Source of the DNA: Marisa cornuarietis
Taxonomy: Eukaryota > Mollusca > Gastropoda > Architaenioglossa > Ampullariidae
Assembly: GCA_004794655.1 (NCBI GenBank)
Contig: SMMW01000555.1
Location: 2,945,001 to 3,009,000, forward strand
Length of the DNA: 64,000 nucleotides
Reading direction: 5' to 3'
Shown in pieces: positions 56,180-64,000 of this stretch; within the stretch, counting starts at the first letter, position 1; the number at the start of each line of letters is the position of its first letter. Position numbers and translations under genes: made by a program. The notes below the pieces were generated by a model. It worked only from the letters and a program-made list of their open reading frames with translations. It was not told the origin of the DNA and ran no database searches.

Positions 56180-56234
<55 letters not shown>
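56031..56234. repeat. Inverted (TG)n ... (CA)n pair with GC-rich centre
   Basis: A perfect TG run (56,031-56,072) passes into a GCGCGCGC and TGTGCG stretch, then about 85 bases later a CA run (56,181-56,234). The two arrays are mutually complementary, so one strand could fold into a long hairpin, and the alternating purine-pyrimidine sequence favours left-handed DNA. Poly-Cys-Val and poly-Thr-His frames are artefacts. Confidence 0.9.
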
Positions 56235-56240
<6 letters not shown>

Positions 56241-56530
56241 GAGTGAATAAAAAAAATAGAAATACGATCTTCGGAATTTTCATCCGTCTTTAAACTGCAC
56301 ATCATTTAGTTTTTTAAAGATGATTTATTGAGTACAAAGCGTCTAGGCGAGGTAATATTGAGAATACTTGACATATAAACTGTGACAGACACCATACAAA
56401 GCACACGATTTTCTTTGAGAAAGAAGTCTTGATGTTGTGACTCAGACTGATTACGCGTGCTTCTGCATGTATACAGAAACAGTATCTTGTAGGATCTCCA
56501 CGTCCATTTTCCAAAGTTTTTTTCGCTTTC

Positions 56531-56557
56531 GTTTTGTTTTGTTTTGTTTTGTTTTGT
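56531..56557. repeat. (GTTTT)n pentanucleotide run
   Basis: Five GTTTT units. Confidence 0.85.
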
Positions 56558-57067
56558 GTCGTCTTTTTTCTTCTTTCGATGGCTTGCACACAATGCTAGC
56601 ATACAATGCAGTTTCAGACCAGGAAGAGTGCGCATTTACTGGTCTGATCACACAGAACAGGCTAGCTGATGGTTCGGTCTCAAACTTCAATCTGCGGTGA
56701 ACTGGCATGAATTGCACAACCTTCTATCGATCAGGTTGTCTGCCTGCAGGCCAGAGTGAGACACAGAAGGTCTCAGATCAATCGTTCATTACAAGAGGCT
56801 ACGTTGTAATCAAAAGCTTACATGAAGTCTATTTCTGAAAGACAAGAGACCCATTTACGGTTCGTCCTCTCTGGCAGGGCTGCACAAATTTGAAGCATAC
56901 AGACTCATGTTGTGCCCGGTCGCTATTGTTTCCATCAATTTCCTCCCTTTTAACATAGTTTTCTTCTTTTGTTTATCTTCTTTTTGTTTATTCACTAGGT
57001 TTTTACACACAGGCACATTCACAATTCAGATGTTTTTCATCGTTTGACTGTTTAGTGATAGGTTTAG

Positions 57068-57125
57068 GTTAATATTAGTATGATTCAAGTATTCAATGAA
57101 TTAGTTTGGCTTGGATTAAAAATAT
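57068..57125 (+). repeat. Second copy of the 53.6-kb dispersed repeat
   Basis: It shares about 50 of 58 positions with 53,596-53,655 (aatattagtatgattcaag, then ATTCAATGAATTAGTTTGGC). Same orientation. No simple-repeat tail follows. Confidence 0.65.
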
Positions 57126-57239
57126 TTGCTTCGGGTTCTGTGCTGTGCGTGTTCTGTGATTACGGATTGATTCTTGTGTTCTGCCTCTGTACTCTTACTT
57201 CATGAAGGATTTCCAAAACGTTTTGAAGTAATGGTATTT

Positions 57240-57525
57240 ATAAAAAATATATACATATAACAGGATTTACAATATAATTTTATTTACAATAGACTTATCA
57301 ACGGCCTACTCATGTTTTGAATATTCATTTTCAATAGATTATAATCTTGTTTATAATATAATCTTAATTTACAGTAATTGTTCTTTTCTCCTTAGTATCT
57401 ATTTCTGTCGATCATTTACAATAGTCAGAGTTACATTATATTTATTTAAAATATAATATTATTTACTATCTACTCTTATTTACAGCAAGTGTTCTTTCAC
57501 CTTCAGGATCTATCTCTGTCGATTG
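57240..57525. repeat. AT-rich region with a diverged 110-bp duplication
   Basis: The block tttacagtaattgttctttt then CTCCTTAGTATCTATTTCTGTCGAT at 57,368 is echoed by TTTACAGCAAGTGTTCTTTC then ACCTTCAGGATCTATCTCTGTCGAT at 57,479. Upstream, TTTACAAT and ATATAAT words recur. It is a two-copy or more diverged tandem duplication. Confidence 0.6.
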
Positions 57526-57529
57526 CAAA

Positions 57530-58175
57530 GGAAACTTTTCCTAACCCTTGATCCAGCATAAACATCATCATATATCAAGAAATCCGTATTTTAACATTGT
57601 CTTCAGATTCTTTACATACACTTAAACGTCTTTCTGACAAACCGATGCAAAATGTATATTAAACGAGTGGATACTCTTGGCGAAAATTATCTATTATTCG
57701 TTTGAACTCATAAACAAGGTGTTTACCTTGCCCCTTTCGTTAATATTTATTTAACTTTTTGGACTTGGGTGATGATTTTACTCACGTGGCAATCCACGTG
57801 AGTGTCGAAATGAAGGCGTGGGGCGGAAGTATTTCTCAACGCTTGGCTGCTTGCTATTTAGTGGCAGGGAGTGTTTAGTTTCGTGTGAATCGTGTCTGAT
57901 GTTTTCATTTCCCAAACAACAGCGCGACAATGGCAGTTAAAAATGCCTGCGATGAGACTGCAGAAGTGGCTGCACAGCTAGTGTAATGAGGTGATGACGA
58001 AGCACGTGCGCAATGTTTTTGTGATTGTGTGAGTGTCACAATGGTATCGTGGAATCCTTCGTGTTTACGGGTGCTGTGAGTGGTTTGTGTGAGTGTGAGT
58101 GCCCGCGCGCGTTTCTGTGTGGTGTGCTTGCGTATGTGTGCATGTCTTTTTTTTGTATGTCGTCGCATGGGCGTT
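57530..58175. other. Non-coding stretch
   Basis: AT-rich to average, with GTGAGTGT words near 58,025-58,100 that foreshadow the GAGT array. No gene seen. Confidence 0.5.
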
Positions 58176-58181
58176 TGCAAA

Positions 58182-58302
58182 AGTGAGTGAGTGAGTGAGT
58201 GAGTGAGTGAGTGAGTGAGTGAGTGAGTGAGTGAGCGAGCGAGCGAGCGAGTGAGTGAGTGAGTGAGTGAGTGAGTGAGTGAGTGAGTGAGTGAGTGAGT
58301 GA
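58182..58302. repeat. (GAGT)n array with an internal (GAGC)n block
   Basis: About 30 tetranucleotide units. Units 13 to 17 or so (58,234-58,250) are GAGC instead of GAGT, and flanking units are perfect. The Leu-Thr-His-Ser minus frames are artefacts. Confidence 0.95.
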
Positions 58303-58304
58303 AA

Positions 58305-61300
58305 CGCCCATGATCTGATCACCAGCTTCTCTTCATCAATCACAGATCTCTATAAAATAATGAAATGGTGATGGCAGCAAAATACAAATGAGTGAAGTTT
58401 TGAGAGACTTACCTTATTAATTTTTAATATCCCTGACCTTTATTCCACACATGTTCACCATTTCATCTGAACTGCCACAAATCTATTAGGTATGACTACA
58501 TTACTCCACTAATCTTAACTAAATAAACAAGAAAATAAGAAAGAAATAAAGAAATAAAAAGCAGCGGCTTTGCGTGTTGTCTAGGAAAGTATTCCACAAA
58601 CTACTCGACCTAATAAGTGTGTTCTTTCGCTTTCTAGCAAGCAGTTCAAGAATATATTAATCGCAGTCCCATTTAGCCACGACAGTATGCACCAAGACGT
58701 ATGTGGGTGTTGGTGTAGAGCATCACACAATATGTCCGCTGTAATAAAAGCTTCACGAAATATGTAGATTAAAACAAAATTCATCTTCATCTCTCCACTA
58801 ATTCACACCATAAAGTGCGAAAGGCGTTGTTGAGCAAAACAATCCAACATACATTATTTGCATTACTGAGTGCGCTATCGTCTAACAAAAATTAGCGGTG
58901 CTCGCTTTTGTTCGGCTTTCCAATGACAAAAGTAAATCTCGTAAAATAACAAAGAATCATTGTGTAACGACTACAGTAAACAGAAATGAAATCACTGCTT
59001 CGAGTGATGAGTTGCTTTCTGTCACAAACATGTGCTTAAGCTCTACTTGCAAACCTCAGCAACGCTGCATCCTTTCTCATTTATCTAAGTTTTGTTGCTG
59101 GATAAGGAGATGAAATATGATAGATAATATATAACAAAAAATAAGATTCGGGATGAATAGTTGATGATAGACAATAGATGTTTATTGTGGTTCTTCCTGA
59201 ATTTGTTTTCCAGAAACCCTAGTGATTCTCTGTGTGTTCTGTCTAGTCTCCAGCAACTGATCTCGTGGAGAACAAAAGGGTCTTCAACAGAATGCTCTGT
59301 TCGCCTGGAACATTAATATCTCAGTCAGGAACAACGGTCATGCAACCATTTATTATGCCGAAGACGTGTAGAAACAAGGGCACTTGTGCCCAGAGAATAT
59401 TGAGACGCGATTCGTGTCCCAGAGCACAGAAGTCCTGTTGTTTTTTAGCAGCGGGACTTCATTGGGCGATGGACCACGCGTAGGCGGCAATAAAACGATT
59501 AAAGCAAGGACAGGCTGTTATCAAACGTCCAGCCATGTGATCTCCCGAGGTCCAAAGAAGGTTTCACTGTCAATCCTACGAGTACTCTTATATTCAGATT
59601 TCTTCTTAATCCGTCTGGAACAGATTTAGAAGCAACGGTGTCCGGAAATAGACACTGGAAGGATGCTGAGACGAGGAAAATATTTCAGAAAGGTTTTAGA
59701 GAATGCCGAGAATGAAAAACAAAAGACTATGTAGATTAAATAATACCAGAACGCATTTCTTAAAGGATCAGAGTACCAAGAGGAGCTAAACGCTGACAAG
59801 CGGCAGCAGCAGCGAGTCCACATGATCTCCCGATGCCGAGGTTTGGCTTACACAGACTAGGGGAGATCACTCGCGATAACCAGGCCGACAAACCCGGATG
59901 ATGCTGACTCAGACAGGAGGCCCTGCCTTCACGCTGCACCTAAACCGTAGTTCAAACGTAGAAGAAATGGGAGTAGACAGGTGCAAGGAGGTATCTCTCC
60001 CACTTACACTATTTTATTTTTTGTAACGCGCGATCAAAATAATATGGGCGGTGGTAAATGTGCAGCAACATGGCTGCGGTCCACGTGCCTCTTTCCACAA
60101 ACGCCACGTTGCGGAAATGGCTTCAATATTTTATGTCAAATACATCATGCTAGCGTCACATAAAAACATCGCCCGCCTCCCCTTCCTGCTCCCTCCAGAG
60201 GTCGTAGCCACGATAGGGAGATAAAGCTGCCCAGGAAGTAGTTGTGCACAGCAAGGTATAAGACATTCCGTCCCCCTAAACTGCAAGGAGACAAAGACTC
60301 AGGAAGTCAGAAGGTGAAGGATAGGAGCAAGTCTAGTGCTTAATCTACAGCTGCCCCTTAAGGGTGTCCTTTGAGGGCTGTATTATAGGGCTTGGAGGTA
60401 AGGCAACCTCAGGGGCAGCTAGATAATTCCAGCCTTTAGATTTGGCCCCAGGAGGAAGGAAACCATTGGCATCGTATGGTTCTGGGTTTTTGCTATCTTT
60501 ACGTGCGTGGCGGCCACTGGAATGTTCAGCATGCCTGATTGGCTCTTATCTGCGCTTCCCTCCAGCACTCTGTCGAGTTTATTTTCGTTGTGCATTTTTT
60601 CTCCCTCCCTCCTCTTTCTCCTGGGCCACTACATGCTTTGATGACATCGCCTGGGCCTCCCACAGACCCACGTCCACTCCTCCCAGAACTTCCGATGTTT
60701 GCAAGGGAAATGTATGTCGAGGGTAAAACCTGTAGAGAAGTCCGAAATGCAGTGTGACGGAGAATTTGATCTTGTTACGTGCTACGTGCTACGTCGGGTA
60801 AACCTGAGCTTGATACGTCGCGTCGCTCCACCCTGCAGTACAGCTACACAAATGCCGTGAAGTGCAATATTGTTGATCTAAGAGACATAAACAAGTTTGT
60901 AAATCAAAAAGGAAACTCACTGACATCGTCCTAATACGCTTCGTACCTCACTACTAAAAAACTCAAGTTCTTGTGTGACTAAATACACTGGTACATGTTT
61001 GGTAAGATCCAGACACAAGATACATATAAAAGATACAGTATTTTAGAAATACTAATAATAATTTTAAAAGTTCATAGATATCGCCATATTCCAGCCTTAT
61101 AAGTAAGCGTATGGAGCCGTACAAACAACGATGATGGAGAAATTGGAGAAATCAACCAAGACGACAGGAAAGAAAGGGAGATAAAGCGTGGAACAGAGAA
61201 AAAAGTGAGGTACTATCTATCTATTCTAAGAAATCGAAATAAATGCGTAAACTATGGAAAAGAAATCCTGTCAACAAGAAAACGGACCATAGTTGTCTGT

Positions 61301-61520
61301 AGAGCCTGGCTACACACTTCACTGTCAAAGATTTAGAATTATGATCTGCAATTGTTTGTCATCGGAGAAGTCATTAGAAATAACAGATTAAGAATCCCCA
61401 GGGTAGACCTCTGTAGATCAAACAAGCAGTAGACGATTTTTATTGCCTCTAGTATCAAGAAGTTTAGCCATATTGAGCAAGGTTCATCTCGCTGTCGACT
61501 GCACAAATAAGAAACTGAAC
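58305..61520. other. Mostly non-coding
   Basis: At 59,254-59,483 a plus frame follows a fair acceptor (gtgttctgtctagtctccag) and stays open about 75 codons with seven cysteines (TCRNKGTCAQRILRRDSC) before a stop. It could be a terminal exon but lacks any partner. At 60,442-60,757 two overlapping frames exist, with a good acceptor at 60,666 (cgcctgggcctcccacag); again no partner. Elsewhere nothing is seen apart from the hairpin at 60,349-60,420. Confidence 0.35.
60349..60420. repeat. Short inverted repeat (hairpin)
   Basis: agctgcccct at 60,349-60,358 is the exact reverse complement of aggggcagct at 60,411-60,420, with partial pairing beyond (ctac, then CTAG). The loop is 52 bases. It may be a foldback relic or a structured element. 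No function is evident. Confidence 0.6.
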
Positions 61521-61524
61521 TGAG

Positions 61525-61833
61525 ATGAAAATGGCCTCGTCGGAGAAAGGACTGTTAGTCAACGGATCAGCCGAAGCCGTAGAAGTGAAACTAAAGGTCA
61601 CGATCAAGAAACAGTCTCGCACATCACTAGGGTCACAACAGGTCAAACGACGAACTCCAAAATTAACTCAGGAAAATGACACAATTCACCGGGGAGTTAA
61701 TCCTCTCGTCAGTAGGGCAAAGGGACATCACTCTCCTCTGCATTTAAAAGGCATGAGTGCGACAGGTCCAACAGATCCAACAGACACACGAAGCAAAATT
61801 TGTGAACGTGTAGCAGGCAAGTATAAACTTTGA
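61525..61833 (+). other. Unassigned ATG open frame, 102 codons
   Basis: It begins with ATG (MKMASSEKGLLVNGSAEAVE) and is basic and Ser/Thr-rich (VKLKVTIKKQSRTSLGSQQV). A possible donor (CAACAG then GTCAAA) follows codon 39. The mixed, soluble composition looks coding, but the minus strand is also open for 60 codons and no other exon could be linked. Left as unassigned. Confidence 0.25.
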
Positions 61834-61839
61834 CATAGT

Positions 61840-62230
61840 TGACATACGTGATAAATGTGATTCTTAATATGTCACACCTTTCCCTTCCTACAAGAATAGT
61901 TTTCTTCTCAATAACATGGGAGACAAATTTTCCTAAACCTCAGATTATAGCTAAATACACACCAAAAAAATTCACGCAGTTGTTTCTTAGAATAACACTC
62001 TTTCATTTTGTTTCTAAATTATTTTTGCTAATAAGCTTCTTACTGGCATATTTACATTTTTCATAGTTTCAACAAAAAACACTTCGTAATATAAAAACTG
62101 CATTCAACTTTCTGCGTGCAAGACAGTTATGTCTTAAAATTTAATCTACAATATAGTTTTTTCGTTGAGGCCGTAGCTATTTAAAATAGTTTATGTATTA
62201 AATTGAAATAATAATTTTGCGGGAACAAAA
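61840..62230. other. AT-rich non-coding stretch
   Basis: No frame of interest. The 75-codon plus frame is Phe/Leu/Ile-rich as expected from AT-rich DNA. Confidence 0.5.
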
Positions 62231-62232
62231 CA

Positions 62233-62472
62233 TTAAATCCGGACAGAACAATGAAGGTTTTTTTCAGTGTTATAAAGTTTCGATTTTCTCTCGGTGTAAA
62301 GACTTTTATCGTCTCTGGAACCCACGATGTAATGTGCCGCCATCTTTTGATGTTTAGTTTTCGTGTCAACGTAATTTCTTGAACATAAAGCTTCCAAATC
62401 CACAGAGACAGATTCAGAGTCATTTTTTTTTTCGTTAAGCAAAACAAACCAAAACTTGTTTCTAGGTTTCAT
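62233..62472 (-). other. Unassigned minus frame with a YY1-like ATG
   Basis: The minus strand reads CAAAAGATGGCGGCAC at 62,350-62,335, a close YY1 match over an ATG that opens MAAHYIVGSRDDKSLYTERK and runs 36 codons to a stop at 62,233. The frame also extends upstream of this ATG. No good donor is visible after the ATG. It could be a promoter or first exon for a minus gene, or chance. Confidence 0.22.
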
Positions 62473-62479
62473 GTTAATC

Positions 62480-64000
62480 CTTTATGGTGTGTACTTTATG
62501 AAACAATGCATTAGTCAGACAAGAGCAGAAGCAACTGATGATGGCGAACAGTCATGTTGGGTAAATGTCAAAATTTTTGCATTTTTAAAAAGTCAAAGAC
62601 ACACAAAAAGTGAACGAGGTGAGAGCGCCTGCAAGTCCTCTGAGGTGCATTACCGGCATGCAAAGAGTCTCTTTTTTTTAAGAGACTTTGGAATTATCTC
62701 ACCTCAAAAGTAAAAGAAGTAAGAAGCGAACAGCTGTCTCGGGAGAACTGCATCATTAAACATTCAAATCATGCGTAGATTTTTGGAGGCCGCGTAAAAA
62801 TTACCCACGAGCTTGCTCATTTTTATGCTTGCATTTTCAGCTTTCTTTTTGAAACCAGGCAATTTTTTAGACAGCCTTTTCACTTCTTGGTTTTTGCTCC
62901 TTCCTTTTTAAACAGCCCCTTTTAAAGGAATAATGATTGGTGGACACTCCGCCGTCAAAAGTTATTTTCACATACAGACGAAGTTCCAGCCTCTAAAATG
63001 TGGAACTGTCTCCTACGAGATGTTTCGCAGTTGGATCATTAAGTTCGTCTTACAGCGCATAATCAGGAAGGTGTGTTTACGAGTCTACAAGGATGTAACA
63101 CTTTATTTTTTAATCATTGAGCTTAGCTCAGTTAAAATATGTTTTAACAAATTTGAGTGAAGAAAGCCCACCCACGCCTTTCGTGCAATAAGGGAGGTCA
63201 AATCCGAGACTTCAGAAGTGTCCACGGTTATGCTTTGCTAACTTATAGGCCAGGCTGTCTTACTGGTTATATCCTTGACAACATGAGCAAATGTAAATAC
63301 GTTTTTGATACGTCTTCTTGTGAGATTATCCTCTGTTAGTATGTTTGAAGATTGTATTGTGAACGTAGCTAGGTGGAGGACTTATTCAACCGGACTTAAA
63401 CAACTGATGTCTTGCATGGAGCTATTTGAAAATTAAAATTGCGCTCTAGTAGGCCTTTAACCAACATGACGTATCCAAAAGTGAGCAAGCGACGAACGGG
63501 TCTCTTCTCTAATGCATGTATTAAACACATCCTGACACCTAGTACGCATTTGCTTTTCACTGGAGCATCCGAAGTACTTTAAGGTTAAATCTTTTTAACA
63601 TGTGCCAAGGGATGGCGGTCTGAGTCTTGCTCGGCTAGAGTCGGCGAAAGGAAACCGCTGGGATCTTTCTAGACACGGTGAAGCCCGAACAGTCATATAC
63701 TTTATAGGCACTACACTATCAGACATTTACCTTAACCTCAAGTCAACAGCAACATTAAAATAATCTTTAACAGACTCTTTATGAAGAGGAGAATACAAGT
63801 GTTAAATCACCACATTCATATTACACCAAAGACGCTTAAGTAATGCTCTTAGCAAGTATATATTAATATCATAAATTTTTAAACAATCAAATCCATGTCG
63901 TTGCCTGCTCGAAAGGAATTCAATGAAACAGTGTATATAATGTCCAAGTATACAACCTATAGCTTTATTATTTTACCCTTTAAATAATAATATAATAATA
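62480..64000. other. Non-coding stretch to the window end
   Basis: Average to AT-rich, ending in a TAATAATAA run. Plus frames of 60 to 85 codons have no motif or splice support. Nothing else seen. Confidence 0.5.

Overview
The window looks like ordinary nuclear DNA from a large, intron-rich animal genome, most probably a mollusc and perhaps a caenogastropod snail such as Pomacea (inference). The reasons are: no bacterial-type gene packing; many long dinucleotide and tetranucleotide arrays; several copies of one tRNA-headed SINE; a decayed LINE reverse-transcriptase tail; a MITE present twice; and only short, isolated coding-like islands with splice signals. I found no rRNA, tRNA, CRISPR array, integron, prophage, toxin or viral gene. 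Nearly all long open frames are microsatellites, minisatellites, repeat fossils or chance.

Layout. 1-13,000 is repeat-dominated: SINEs near 2.6 kb, 3.1 kb, 11.9 kb and 12.1 kb, and AC/GT, AACC and CGCA arrays. 13,250-13,765 is a frameshifted LINE 3' end. 16,077-15,892 (minus) is a possible ATG exon. 21,922-20,005 (minus) is a plausible three-exon 5' gene model starting at a YY1-like ATG. 27.4-29.7 kb holds three minisatellites and a MITE; the second, inverted MITE copy lies at 37.3 kb. 34.46-34.62 kb has YY1-like and NRF1-like promoter motifs. From there a phase-consistent chain of plus-strand exons can be drawn to 49,042. 43,461-42,721 and 46,530-46,373 carry minus-strand exon candidates inside the large intron of that model. 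49-64 kb is again mostly repeat-rich and non-coding, with SINE, GAGT-array and duplicated-segment features and a few weak coding candidates.

How it fits together. If the two best gene models are right, the window holds the 5' part of a minus-strand gene (about 22 to 20 kb) and part of a plus-strand gene spanning at least 14 kb, with introns filled by SINEs, a MITE and satellites. Neither predicted protein is one I recognise. All exon calls rest on splice-site consensus, reading phase and open frames read by eye, with no transcript or homology evidence, so confidences are deliberately low. The most firmly supported observations are the repeats: the SINE family, the inverted MITE pair, the 20-bp minisatellite open in three frames, and the LINE remnant.
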